The notes under the pieces are model-generated. The model saw only the letters and a program-made list of their open reading frames with translations. It was not told the DNA's origin and made no database searches. The position numbers and the translations under genes were made by a program. Positions 1 through 8,595 of a stretch of 35,500 nucleotides of DNA are shown here, piece by piece. The stretch is from Chrysochromulina tobinii (taxonomy: Eukaryota > Haptophyta > Prymnesiales > Chrysochromulinaceae), in contig JWZX01003038.1 of assembly GCA_001275005.1 (NCBI GenBank), positions 1 through 35,500 of the forward strand. Reading direction: 5' to 3'. Each line of letters begins with the position of its first letter. Position 1 is the stretch's first letter.

Positions 1-405
1 GGCGGCGGGGGCGGGGGCAGCATGGCCGCCGCATCGGCATTGGACGCGGCGCTCGACGCGGCGCTCTCTCGCCGCTCGGCGGTGGCGGACAGCTCACCGG
101 GCGCCGCAGCGGCCGAAAATGCCCTGGCCTTCGGCCGTTTCTCACCGCGGGCGACCTCATCGTCCCGCCCGTGGGCCTCGTTGCGTGCGCTGCCCTTGTG
201 CCGTTGCCCGCGGCGGCGCCCCCTACCCTCGTCCTCGGCTGCGTGCTTGCGGCCACTCTCATGGCGCCGCGCCTCCTTGGCAGCCGCCGCCTTGCGCTTG
301 CGCCGGCGCCGCTCAGCGCTGCCCGTGCTGCTCGAGCTCGAACTACTGTCGCTGCTGATACTTCCGCTGCTGCTGCTGCTGCTGCTGTCGCTGTCGCTGT
401 CGTCA

Positions 406-438
<33 letters not shown>

Positions 439-890
439 TCGCTGTCGTCACTGTCGCTGCTGCTGCTGCTGCTGCTGCTCTCAGGCTTACGCTTCGTCTG
501 CACCTTTTTGCTTCTCGCCGCGTCCGCCTTGAGCACCTTGGCTCCCTCCTCCTTGGCCATGGGAGGTGCAGGAGCCGCCTCTCCACGCGGAGGTGATGGT
601 GCCCAGATGAAAGGGATCGGCCGACGGAAGCGCTCCTCGCGTCGCTGCCGCAAAATATCCTGCTGCCGGCTGTCGCGCTCCGCCTTCTCCTTGTCGTCCA
701 GGTCTGCCCAGCGACGCTGGTCGTACTGCGGATTGCGCGGGCGGTGCACGTCGTCGCCAGGCCGGCGCTCGAGTGCTTCAAGCCGGTTGCGCTGCTGGTC
801 AGGCGCGTCGGTTCGGCGCTCCGGCGAGAAGGAGCGCTCGCGGCGGTCTTCAACCTCGCGTCCGTACTCGTCACGGCGCTCCTCCGCCAT
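1..890 (-). CDS. Serine/RS-rich nuclear protein, NKAP-like N-terminal part (3' end beyond window)
   Basis: The minus frame is open from an ATG at 890 to the window edge, giving 296 codons with no stop, so the C-terminus is missing. The N-terminus is very charged (MAEERRDEYGRE), with RERSFSPERR at about residues 17-26. Then come a DKEKAERDSRQQ stretch and the motif PIPFIWAPSPP near residues 93-103. Two poly-Ser/Asp blocks and basic R/K-rich segments follow. The order of charged helix, W-x-x-SP motif, then Ser/Lys/Arg-rich low complexity resembles NKAP-family spliceosome-associated proteins as I remember them. The diagnostic C-terminal SynMuv-type domain would lie outside the window, so this is inference. 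Any RS-rich splicing regulator is an alternative. The serine tract is coded by AGC repeats, so plus-strand frames across it are Leu-rich shadows. Confidence 0.6.
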
Positions 891-923
891 CGTAGAGACG
901 TGCGTCACGATCCCAGAATTATG

Positions 924-984
924 AATTCACAGCCAATGTTTATAATTCGACACCCAAGACACCTAAATTCACAGCCAATGTTTA
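924..984 (-). promoter_or_regulatory. Tandem 19-bp promoter element with ATTGG and TATA-like core
   Basis: AATTCACAGCCAATGTTTA occurs twice, at 924-942 and 966-984, in direct orientation 42 bp apart. It begins 34 bp upstream of the start codon of the minus-strand gene at 890. Read on the minus strand each copy carries ATTGG (an inverted CCAAT box), and the proximal copy continues into TATAAA (939-944 on the plus strand reads TTTATA). Position and duplication suggest a core promoter; this is inferred from sequence only. Confidence 0.5.
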
Positions 985-1343
985 ACCCGGACCGGGGCGT
1001 ACATACGTGTGCGGTTACAACTGGCTCGGGGACCCCTGGACCCCCTTATCACAGCCATACTCGATCAGCCGCCGGGCCGGGCCGCTGATCGCTTCGCTTA
1101 GCCCCGCCCGGTCGCGGCGTTTAAGCGCGTCTTGACTTAGACTTTTCGCGCCTCATGCCCCACCAGGCGAGGCGCCGCTTGCACACATTGAGCGCGCAGC
1201 TGTACTGTGTCGACCCGTTTTATCTTTTAACACAGACACCGACACACACGCACAGCCCGGCTTCAAGGCGTTGCGCCAACGGGACCCTTTTCGTTCACTT
1301 TTCTCTCTCTCTCTCTCCCCTGGCTCGCTCGCATCGCTCTCGA
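985..1343. other. Intergenic: distal promoter of the NKAP-like gene and 3' flank of the EF-hand-like gene
   Basis: No convincing gene is seen. A CT dinucleotide run lies at about 1304-1319. Short frames on both strands here have no protein-like character. Confidence 0.5.
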
Positions 1344-2279
1344 TCAGCGAACAAAAAGGTTCCTCCCAGCTAAAGCTACATCTGTAGGGCCCGTGGAGTC
1401 GTACACGTGCCGCGAAGTCGCCAGGTATTGCTCCGAAACCAAATCGATCGCAGGCCACGGCTTGGCCTGCTGCGGCGCCAATCGCATCGTCATCGTCATT
1501 GGCTGCACCGGCTCCACCTGCACGTGAATCGTCGGGTGGAAGCCTCCCGCGACGCCAGCGGTCGCCAGCCTTGGCAGGGGAAGGCGTCCGGTCGACATCG
1601 ATGGCCGAAGCCTTTCGCCAGGCGGCGTCATCGCGCCAGGCAGCCTCAGGCCGGGACGGTTAAGTGCCTCATACCCCGCATGAGGCACCTGCAGGTGCTG
1701 GTGTGAGACCGACGCGCGGGGCAACCTCAGCCGCTCGTACAGACCATCAGTGGCGGCCGTGCGCATTCGCTCTTTCGCAAGCTCCCGCGTTCGGTGCCCA
1801 ATGATGTTCTGCAAATGTTGGCGAGCCTCCTCTTCAAACACGTCAACGGCGACCCGCGAGTGCTCGCGCACAACCTTGGCCGTCTTCTTGCGGTACGCTG
1901 TCTCAAATCTGGCGAGTTGCGGGTTGTTAAAGACGATGCATTTAGCGCGTTCCGTGAGTTCCTGCTTTTCTTTGAAGAACTGTTCTTTTCGAGCGCGTCT
2001 TATGAGTCCTTCAAAGTCTAGACGTCCCACGCGATTCACGTCGAGACTATCAAAGATAGCGTCGACGATTTGCGCCCGCGCCTTTTTTGCGCCCAGGAGC
2101 TGAACGGCGAGTCGATTCAAAGAGGGCTTGTCGATGAACGTCGTCTGCCCAGTCTGTTCCAGCATGTCGTCGAGAAGAAATGCACGGGTTTTCGACGCTA
2201 TGGCGTCGAACAGCCCATTGCGCATCTTCATGACATTCGATGGAGCTACATTGATGAATTCCTGCAGCGTGTCGTTCAT
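1344..2279 (-). CDS. Hypothetical protein with a degenerate EF-hand
   Basis: 311 aa from an ATG at 2279 to TGA at 1344. The N-terminal half is helical and well folded in appearance. It includes DAIFDSLDVNRVGRLDFEGL (about residues 73-92), an EF-hand-like loop with D-x-N-x-V-G-x-L-D spacing that lacks some calcium ligands. A basic coiled-coil-like stretch follows (about 100-170), and the C-terminal third is Pro/Arg-rich and probably disordered. An in-frame TAG lies three codons before the ATG. Just before it the minus strand reads TTTTGTAG, which looks like a 3' splice site, so a 5'UTR intron or an upstream coding exon is possible. Family not recognised; a structural or flagellum-associated role is only a guess. 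Confidence 0.6.
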   Translation of the reverse strand: MNDTLQEFINVAPSNVMKMRNGLFDAIASKTRAFLLDDMLEQTGQTTFIDKPSLNRLAVQLLGAKKARAQIVDAIFDSLDVNRVGRLDFEGLIRRARKEQFFKEKQELTERAKCIVFNNPQLARFETAYRKKTAKVVREHSRVAVDVFEEEARQHLQNIIGHRTRELAKERMRTAATDGLYERLRLPRASVSHQHLQVPHAGYEALNRPGLRLPGAMTPPGERLRPSMSTGRLPLPRLATAGVAGGFHPTIHVQVEPVQPMTMTMRLAPQQAKPWPAIDLVSEQYLATSRHVYDSTGPTDVALAGRNLFVR

Positions 2280-2595
2280 TTCCAGCTACAAAAGCTTGAA
2301 ATATGTGTTGTGCTGCGCAAGCTTGCGATGCGTGAGATGTTGCGTGCGCGCCCGCGAAAGAGCTTCGACGCGGTCGTGCCCGAGTGTGACTCCGTTACAC
2401 CTTACACGGTGCGACATAAAAAGAAACCGAAACCGCTCCTCTAAGTTTGGCAACAAGCGTGGGTCGTCATAGGGTCGTCCTGGCTCAGCCCATACAATGT
2501 AAAAAGACGGGTCCACGACACACAGGCGTCTCCGACAGTCCAGAAGCTATAAGATACACAAGTTCATCACATCAACGTTCAACCTCAAGAAGTAC
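2280..2595 (-). other. Upstream region of the EF-hand-like gene
   Basis: A 76-codon open stretch (2286-2516, minus, no ATG at its start) ends at the TAG just before the start codon of the next ORF. It may be a 5'UTR or an unspliced 5' exon plus intron ending TTTTGTAG at 2286. I could not find a donor whose phase matched a coding join. Confidence 0.3.
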
Positions 2596-2817
2596 TCAAA
2601 GGGTCCGAGCGTGCGGCTCCTCATCCGACTGCACGCGCGGTCCTTCCGATCGTGACACCAATCTGGCGTGTTTCTCCTGGTGCTTGCCCTTCAGGAAGGC
2701 GGGCAGCTTCTCAACCTCCCACTCTGCCGGAACACCTGCGGCGGCGGAATCGCATCGTAATATTGGACCTTCTCGAAATGAAATCTCGGCGGTGCTCAGC
2801 TTATCATAGCTACTCAA
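2596..2817 (-). CDS. Small ORF, possible 3' exon of the ankyrin gene
   Basis: 73 codons from an ATG-like start at 2817 to a stop at 2596, 31 bp after the ankyrin ORF stops on the same strand. The peptide is moderately protein-like (for example AEWEVEKLPAFLKGKHQEKH). A CAG acceptor-like site (GTGCCAG) lies a few bases upstream, so it may be a downstream exon of the ankyrin gene. It could also be non-coding 3' flank. No family recognised. Confidence 0.25.
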   Translation of the reverse strand: MSSYDKLSTAEISFREGPILRCDSAAAGVPAEWEVEKLPAFLKGKHQEKHARLVSRSEGPRVQSDEEPHARTL

Positions 2818-2848
2818 CCGCCTGGCACAGGTCGTACTTTAGGTCGCA

Positions 2849-3415
2849 CTAGTCGTGGCCGGCCGCGCAGGTGGAAGCGCATGCCACGTCGGAGTGGTCG
2901 CATGCGAAGCCAGCTGGGTGGAATCCCTGGTCGGGCACGACGTTTCTTTCCTGCAGCACAGGTTCTACTTGCGGTGGAGCCTCGGCGTAAGCCTCGGCGA
3001 GTCGGAACTTAGACCGACGGATCACCGACACCGTAGGCTGCACCGTTGGCTCGTCAACAGGCAAGAAGGTGCCTTGGACATTGGCTTCGCGCAAGTTGCC
3101 ACGATGCTCTTGGCCTTCAAGCCAAGTCGCAATTTTGCTGTGTCCAAAGATGCGAGCGTAGTCTTTAGCAGTGTAGCCGCTCCGGCTCTTGAGTGTGAGC
3201 GAAGCGCCCGCAGAGAAGAGCATCTGCGCTATGTCCATGTGTCCCCCCGCTGCGGCCATCATGAGTGCCGTACCACCGAACATGATGAGCTTGGGGTTGG
3301 AGGGTTGATTGAGAGCATTATGAACAGATAACATCACGAACTGGTTGTCAGGCAGGGCCTGGGACGACGGATCTATCGGGACACCGCGAGGTGGCCAGCT
3401 GTATCTCGAACGCAC
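2849..3415 (-). CDS. Ankyrin-repeat protein, downstream exon
   Basis: The open frame runs down to a stop at 2849. It holds one clear ankyrin repeat, GGTALMMAAAGGHMDIAQML, followed by FSAGASLTLKSRSGYTAKD, the start of the next repeat, which continues as YARIFGHSKIATWL. A C-terminal tail of about 90 residues follows, without recognisable domains. The first 20 or so codons before ALPDNQ look non-coding, so the exon probably begins near 3357 (CCCAG) or a little downstream. It pairs with the upstream ankyrin exon at 3601-3843. Ankyrin repeats mediate protein-protein contacts; no partner can be inferred. Confidence 0.55.
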   Translation of the reverse strand: MRSRYSWPPRGVPIDPSSQALPDNQFVMLSVHNALNQPSNPKLIMFGGTALMMAAAGGHMDIAQMLFSAGASLTLKSRSGYTAKDYARIFGHSKIATWLEGQEHRGNLREANVQGTFLPVDEPTVQPTVSVIRRSKFRLAEAYAEAPPQVEPVLQERNVVPDQGFHPAGFACDHSDVACASTCAAGHD

Positions 3416-3600
3416 GTACCCCTACCGGTATCGCTGGGCGCGCCCGCCGATCTAATTAACAAGGCCGGATTTGGGTGGGTGGTTGCATGAAACTACCTCG
3501 CCTTGGTGATTTGGGGCGCGTCGTTCTGGTGTATCGCTTCGAGTGACTCGAAGCGAGGGTAGGAGTCCCGGGGGCGTAGTGTAGGGAGGGTGGAGACGTA

Positions 3601-3843
3601 TCAGAACAGCTCTGATGCATCAACATCAGCACCAAAGTCGAGGAGCACTAGCACGCACTCTTCGTGGCCATGTTTGCTTGCAACCATGAGAGGCGTGTTT
3701 CCCTTTCTGTCGATCCAGTCGATCCTGTTCGCATCCGACTTCGAACGCCTCTCTCCGTACCCTCCACTCGCACTGAGCAATTCAAACGCGACTTTGGCAT
3801 CGCCGCTCTTGCACGCCTCGACGAGTGCGCTCATCGAGACGGC
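3601..3843 (-). CDS. Ankyrin-repeat protein, upstream exon
   Basis: Starting at an ATG at 3834, the frame reads MSALVEACKSGDAKVAFELL, then a classic ankyrin repeat with the core GNTPLMVASKHGHEECVLVL and the ending GADVDA. It stops soon after, so the rest must come from splicing to the frame at 2849-3357. Just upstream of the ATG the minus strand shows a pyrimidine tract ending in ACCAG (AG at 3844-3845). This looks like a real 3' splice site, so a 5'UTR exon probably lies further upstream. The downstream donor is unresolved: no GT in the right phase was found, and GAT|GCATCAG, a GC-type donor in phase 0, is a candidate. Confidence 0.55.
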   Translation of the reverse strand, partial: AVSMSALVEACKSGDAKVAFELLSASGGYGERRSKSDANRIDWIDRKGNTPLMVASKHGHEECVLVLLDFGADVDASELF

Positions 3844-3913
3844 CTGGTAAAAAGTTATTGAGAAAAAAAAGGTGCTCAATGCATGCTCTGTCTGTCACCG
3901 GCGCCGCTCACTC

Positions 3914-3919
3914 TTTATA
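3914..3919 (-). promoter_or_regulatory. TATA-like box upstream of the ankyrin gene
   Basis: The plus strand reads TTTATA (minus: GTATAAAG), 80 bp upstream of the ankyrin ATG and next to a CT repeat at about 3920-3932. This is suggestive only. Confidence 0.3.
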
Positions 3920-4292
3920 CTCTCTCTCTCTCGACCTGTTGACTCGCTCTGACTCCGCCAGACTGCGCTCGACGCGAGCTGTCGCGGTGATAAGTGTGTA
4001 GAGGTGTGGCTGTGGGCGACGGGCCTTTAGAACTCTCAGCCCGAACTCGAGAGAGCGACGAAACAATCGCCGGACACGGTGGACGGTGTGGGGAGTTCTC
4101 GGGGCCGCGGGCCAGAGAGACTCAAATCGACCACCCGCGTCGTCGACAGATCAACACAACCGATAATGATTAGCAGTCGTTTAACCGTCGCGTCTAAACT
4201 CAGTGAACCGTTCGGCGAAGGTGCTGCCTGCTGGGTCTCACAGCCGCCTCTACTTCCAAAGATCCAATGATTCTAAAGCACTATACGCTCTA
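3920..4292. other. Intergenic stretch without a recognisable gene
   Basis: It lies between the ankyrin gene promoter and the 3' end of the two-exon gene ending at 4293, both on the minus strand. A CT microsatellite is present. No coding, RNA or repeat feature is supported. Confidence 0.5.
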
Positions 4293-5356
4293 CTAGATTG
4301 TCAGCAAACGGGCTCCACGCGGAGCCACTGCGATGACTGTCCAAGCCTTAGCATGCCCAACGGCCACGGGGCGCTCTTGCAGCAGGTGCCAGCGCATGTG
4401 TGCCGTATCGAGGTGGAAGAGTCGGCCGAAGTGTTTGAGCACCATTTCTGCAACCTTAGATGTCCGTACGTCGTGGTCGCGGCAGCGCGCTGCCGCGCTG
4501 CAAGTGGGCAGGACTCACTGTCCTCCGGACATTGTCGCGGCCCTGGGGGCACGGTGCCGACCAGGCCAGTGCAGTCGCAGGCGCGCAGGTTCGGCGGCCA
4601 GCCTCGCCGCATTCTTGGGGAGACCGGGCAACCGCCCGAATGGTTGTGCAGCGAGAAGACTTCGTGCATGACCATCCGAAAGCAGCATGCGCCATCGATA
4701 TGATTCTCGAACGTAATGCTGTCAAAGGAGCCGGCGAGCCGTCGTCTGGCTTCTTCGAATAATGGTGGCTTCGTCTCCCCTACGCGCCTATGATAGCCTG
4801 TGTAGTTGATGAAGTAGGCCAAGTCGACCGTATCGGAGCACACCAGCGTCCTGCCGGCGTCATACCAAAGTCCACTGCCAGGTGCATGATACATCCACAG
4901 CTGATTGGTCCAGACCCCCTTATGTTGGATATCTCTTGATACAGCCGGTAGATGCATCACTTCAATCCAACCCAATTTCTCCCTGGCTGGCTTGCACGGT
5001 TGCCGACAATGACGAGCTTCAGCAGGACCCTTGCATGGATGAAGAGAGCCACCCGCGTTGATGTACCGTCCATACGGAGTGTTGCTTGTGCTCGCCTGGC
5101 TCCGGTAGCGGACCCAGACCGCGCTCATGAGCTTCTTCTTGTACACGGCCTCATCTCGCAGCATGCACTTGGCAACGTCGGACATGTTGTGGCTCGGCGT
5201 CAAAAAATATGGGAAAACCACTTGCAGTGCGCTCCAATTCAACGTATGGACGCCCGGTTCTCCGTACACGGCGCTCACGTACGCGGCTGTAGATTTTTCA
5301 GATCGGTCGAAACAAGACCACCAAGACCTGTGGAGCGTCTCGTCGCGTCCGGCCAT
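4293..5356 (-). CDS. Two-exon gene, hypothetical protein of unknown family
   Basis: I read complement(join(4293..4447,4519..5356)). Exon 1 starts at an ATG at 5356 (MAGRDETLHRS). It has the features of a compact soluble or luminal domain: many Trp and Cys, KLGWIEVMHL and LWMYHAPGSGLWYDAGRTLV in its middle (about residues 130-180). Without splicing the frame degenerates into Cys/Ser/Ala-rich nonsense near its end. A GACA|GTGAGT donor (phase 1) and a TTGCAG|AA acceptor remove 71 bp. They restore MVLKHFGRLFHLDTAHMRWH and a stop at 4293, giving about 330 aa. The HAPGSG...GRTL segment looks conserved in style, but I cannot name a family. No signal peptide or membrane segment is obvious. It is divergent from the gene at 5606. 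Confidence 0.7.
4448..4518 (-). other. GT-AG intron, 71 bp
   Basis: The donor GTGAGT begins at 4518 and the acceptor TTGCAG ends at 4448. Removing it joins phase 1 to the matching phase, and the downstream frame changes from low-complexity to protein-like sequence. Confidence 0.7.
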
Positions 5357-5605
5357 CGGTGGCGCAACACACACCGAGGATTAATGGACGTGCGTCGCCG
5401 TGGCGCGCGACGACGCGCGCGGTGCGCGCGAATTCGCGTTGCGTCTCAAAGTTATAGTCCGTGTTCCTCTTCTTTTTTTTCTCACATCTGTCCGTCAGTG
5501 TCTGTCACCGTGCTCATTTGTGGAACAGTGCTTCAACTCTTCAAAATGCATCTATTTTTCGAGCGGCCAAACTAAAAACTTTTTTCGTAAAACCGACGAC
5601 TCTCT
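5357..5605. promoter_or_regulatory. Divergent intergenic region, 249 bp
   Basis: It separates the start codons of two genes transcribed outward (5356 minus, 5606 plus). It contains a T-rich tract at about 5470-5482 and an AT-rich segment just before 5606. It is probably a shared promoter region, judged by layout. Confidence 0.45.
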
Positions 5606-6256
5606 ATGCCGGTCCGCTACAGTGCCGAGGCGCTCGCGGAGGCTCAGGTGGCGAATGAGATCCCCTTTGGCGCCGCTCCGCACCATGTGACGAAGGAGCT
5701 GATGTTCTTCGATCCGCTCGTTGGCGGCTGGGCCTCCGTCGATGCTCACAAGAGCACGCACCGTGCTAAGAGCCCGGCAAAGCCCAACCCGAACTACATC
5801 CCGCCCCCGAACGGCGTGCCGCGGCTGCGCGACAAACACATCGAGAGGCCGCACTATGGCACATTTGGGCTAGACATGAAGAAGGAGATCGAACTGGGCC
5901 TGGCTCCCGCCGACTGGTCGGTCACATCTGCGATGAACGACCCACGGCCCTTAGGAAGGCCAGTCTTCGACGCACGCTTCGTCGAGGCCCCGATGGGACG
6001 CGCACGCGGAGGTCGCAACATGGCCTGGACGCCCGTTGGCACCGCCGACGCCGGTTTGACCACCAAGGCGGAGAACATCGACATCGTGGCGGCCATGCGC
6101 GACATAGCCGACACCTTCCAGGATGCGGCCGAGGACGCAGGCCTCAACATGGGCTCCGCACACATGGCGGGCGGGAGATTGTTCAAGGAGGCGGAGCACG
6201 TTCGCGACGCTCAGCTCGTACTGGCCGCTGGATCCAGGAAGAGTGACAAGTACTAA
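5606..6256 (+). CDS. Hypothetical 216-aa protein
   Basis: The ATG at 5606 (TCTCTATGCC) follows a pyrimidine- and A-rich leader, and the ORF ends at 6254-6256 (TAA). Codon third positions are strongly G/C, like the neighbouring genes, which supports real coding. The protein is soluble, has no signal peptide or membrane segment, and carries a Pro/Asn-rich middle (PNPNYIPPPNG, about residues 60-70). A basic patch, GRARGGRN, and a helical Ala/Asp-rich C-terminal third follow. No family recognised. It converges on the minus-strand gene at 7028. Confidence 0.65.
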   Translation: MPVRYSAEALAEAQVANEIPFGAAPHHVTKELMFFDPLVGGWASVDAHKSTHRAKSPAKPNPNYIPPPNGVPRLRDKHIERPHYGTFGLDMKKEIELGLAPADWSVTSAMNDPRPLGRPVFDARFVEAPMGRARGGRNMAWTPVGTADAGLTTKAENIDIVAAMRDIADTFQDAAEDAGLNMGSAHMAGGRLFKEAEHVRDAQLVLAAGSRKSDKY

Positions 6257-6605
6257 GCCGCGCAGCACGTCATGGCCGAAGGCGTGGGCCCGCGCCGACA
6301 CACAGCCGCGCTGTGAAGATCACTGCGCGATCCTTTTAGCTCTCGGTGGACGAGTGCAGCGCGGTTCTTGTCAGTTGCGTTTGAATGCGTGAATGTGTTT
6401 GCATCTGTACTCTACTGTGTGCCCCGTGGTGTGTGATCATCTTCGTATTGACGTGACATATCTAATTATGAAGCTCAAGCCCGCGCAATGGCCCTCAACC
6501 CTGACGCGCACCCTCGGAGCTCGCGGCTGCCCGGTTCTGCCCGGACGAGCTGCCGAGCTGGTCCACATTGCGCACGTTTACGAGAACCTGGTACCTGCTT
6601 GTGCT

Positions 6606-6611
6606 AATAAA
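6606..6611 (+). terminator. AATAAA poly(A)-signal-like site
   Basis: AATAAA lies 350 bp after the stop codon of the gene ending at 6256. It is the only match in that 3' flank, in the plus orientation. Confidence 0.4.
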
Positions 6612-6794
6612 AATTCCTCGAAGCAACGCCTCGCGCTCTCTCACTCCCGTCCCCGCGGCGGGACGGGGGGACGGAGGTCGGAGCGCACGCGGCCGTGTGG
6701 CCTTCAGTTTTCTCGTCACAGCTCACACGTCAGTTCGTGCCTGCGCCTAGTTCCTACGTGCTACGAGCTCTACGTCCGACTCCGAGTTTAGAGT

Positions 6795-6800
6795 TTTATT
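6795..6800 (-). terminator. AATAAA poly(A)-signal-like site
   Basis: The plus strand TTTATT gives AATAAA on the minus strand, 228 bp past the stop of the minus gene ending at 7028. Confidence 0.4.
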
Positions 6801-7027
6801 ACAAATACTCTCTCTCTCTCCGTCGATCTCTCCGAGAGGTGCGTCTATACGCGACTAAGTCTGCTACTCTGCCGGGGGCACCTACACCCCGCGCCTGGCC
6901 AGTGAGTTCATCATGCTTGACGTCATCTCATCTGTGATCATCCGCCCCTCCGACGCTATTTGCCATGCTAATTGCTCACCGGGGCTTCGACTGGGCCGGC
7001 ATGGCTGTGTGGCGCCGTGCCGGGCGT

Positions 7028-8392
7028 TCACGCCGAGAGCTCGTTGTAGCTGTCGACCGCCTCGAGGAATTTGGTGCACGCGACATTACCCTCGCTCGAG
7101 CCGCAGCAGCATTGGAACAGGGTCCGAGCCTCATCTTCCGTCAGTGCTGTGGCATCCTCCACGGCTAAGTCCGGAGAGTCTATGCCCGGGTCGAAGCACA
7201 CAAGATCGCGGAAGCTGAGCCACGCGAGACTCCCACCATCCTGCCTGCGCAGCCGATCGAGAGCTCGGCCTAGGCCATCCGGTTTCGAGGAGATCCCATA
7301 CAGCCGCCGCGCCTCGGCGAGATTCGCGAGATCCAGATTCGCGAGATCCAGACCAGTGGCCCCCGGCGCAGAATGTGCGCCCTTGTCGATCTTGCCAGCG
7401 CCCTCGCCTACGCTCGAGCCCGGCAGCGATTGAGGTAGCACCAGCCCAACTCCTGCGTGACCTAGCTCTACCATCACCGTGAGGAATTTGTCGAACTTGA
7501 CGGTGCTGCCCAAACCGCCGAGCTTGGCGAAGAGGACGGCGAAGCTTTCCTCGGCAATGGCGGCGCCGCAGTCTTTGCAGAGCTGCTTGAGCTTGTGGCC
7601 CACTGGGAGCGTCTCGTCTCCCCACGATTTACCCAGCATCGCCTCCCACGCAGCTGTGAACTGCTGCACCTGCTTCTGGGCCTCCGCCGTCTGGGCCGCG
7701 AGCTTGGCAGCCTCACTGAGGGCGATCCGCATGGCTACGACCAACGCGGCTGCCTTGAGAGCCTTCGCAGGTCCCTTGGCCGCCTTGTTTGCTGCTTTTT
7801 CCTTCGCCTTCGCTGCATACTTTCCTGGAGCCTCGTTCGGCAGCGAGTCCGCCCCTTTGAGGGCGGCGGCCGCCTTCGCTGCCAGCTGCCGCGCCTCGGC
7901 CACCGCCTTGGCGGCGTGCTTTGCCGCCTCCTGTGACGCCACCGCCGACGACTCGGCCAGTTGCGCAGCCTGCAGGAATGAAGAGTGCGCCGTAGATGCT
8001 GCCGCTTCCTTTTCGGCCCTTCGCTTAGCTCGCGACGGGTGCCGAACATTCGCCTGCTGCACACCCATCACGAACGACGCCGTCATTTTGGGCGGCGGCT
8101 TCGCCCTGGTCGTCTTTTTGAACTTGGCGTGCTTGGAGGGCTTCACGTTCTCATCACAGTCCTCGAAAGCCTCCTTTATCTGCACCTTTTTGGCTGATCC
8201 AGCAGTGGGAGAACTCTTTGCTGGCGAGAGCGAACTCTTCGTTGGCTCTCGCTTCAGGGCGTTCCGACCGGCGTCTTGAGCGACATTGGGGTCGCGCGGC
8301 CGCAATGGTCCGCCGGCACCGGCAGCAGCGGGCTCCGGGCGGGCTGTGGCGGCACGCCGCTTGGCCGGCTGCGCGTGGCTGGTCGCTGGCAT
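7028..8392 (-). CDS. Ala/Lys-rich protein with degenerate EF-hand-like C-terminus
   Basis: 454 aa, ATG at 8392. The first 100 residues are basic, Pro/Ala/Ser-rich and disordered (MPATSHAQPAKRRAATARP). Residues about 125-245 are an almost uninterrupted Ala/Lys/Glu helix (for example KHAAKAVAEARQLAAKAAAA), with histone H1-like composition. From about 250 a globular region follows: WEAMLGKSWGDETLPVGHKL, then weak EF-hand-like helix-loop-helix units (VKFDKFLTVMVELG; LTEDEARTLFQ with SSEGNVACTKFLEAV). None has a full set of calcium ligands. A 15-bp tandem duplication gives LDLANLDLAN near residue 353. It is head to head with the LRR gene at 8596. Function unknown; the composition would fit a chromatin or cytoskeletal protein. 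Confidence 0.65.
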   Translation of the reverse strand: MPATSHAQPAKRRAATARPEPAAAGAGGPLRPRDPNVAQDAGRNALKREPTKSSLSPAKSSPTAGSAKKVQIKEAFEDCDENVKPSKHAKFKKTTRAKPPPKMTASFVMGVQQANVRHPSRAKRRAEKEAAASTAHSSFLQAAQLAESSAVASQEAAKHAAKAVAEARQLAAKAAAALKGADSLPNEAPGKYAAKAKEKAANKAAKGPAKALKAAALVVAMRIALSEAAKLAAQTAEAQKQVQQFTAAWEAMLGKSWGDETLPVGHKLKQLCKDCGAAIAEESFAVLFAKLGGLGSTVKFDKFLTVMVELGHAGVGLVLPQSLPGSSVGEGAGKIDKGAHSAPGATGLDLANLDLANLAEARRLYGISSKPDGLGRALDRLRRQDGGSLAWLSFRDLVCFDPGIDSPDLAVEDATALTEDEARTLFQCCCGSSEGNVACTKFLEAVDSYNELSA

Positions 8393-8595
8393 GATGCCGA
8401 AGGCGGCGAAGAGCTCACCGCGGACTGCAAAGATTTGAGTGCGTCGGAGCGAGCGAGAGTGATCGGCTTTTCCGAAAAAGAGTGAAACTTGTCCAGAAGA
8501 GCAAGCGTCGTGTGAGCGGGTCGAGTGCAGTGTGTCTTTTCGTGCTCAAAACGACGCAACAAACGGTAAACGGCGCCACGGCGTCCTTGGCATCC
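8393..8595. promoter_or_regulatory. Divergent intergenic region, 203 bp
   Basis: It separates the ATGs of two outward genes (8392 minus, 8596 plus). A GTG-initiated frame extends the LRR gene upstream to 8482, but no ATG lies in it, so this is more likely leader. Confidence 0.45.

Larger units (their letters stand above)
6257..7027. other. Convergent intergenic region
   Basis: 3' flanks of two convergent genes. It contains one AATAAA on each strand (6606-6611 plus; 6795-6800 minus) and a CT run at about 6810-6822. Short frames here show no protein-like composition. Confidence 0.5.

Noticed and set aside
22-924. Long plus-strand Leu/Arg-rich frame at the window start
   Set aside because: It is the mirror of the AGC-coded poly-serine tract; the minus frame has the sensible charged protein and an ATG with promoter elements.
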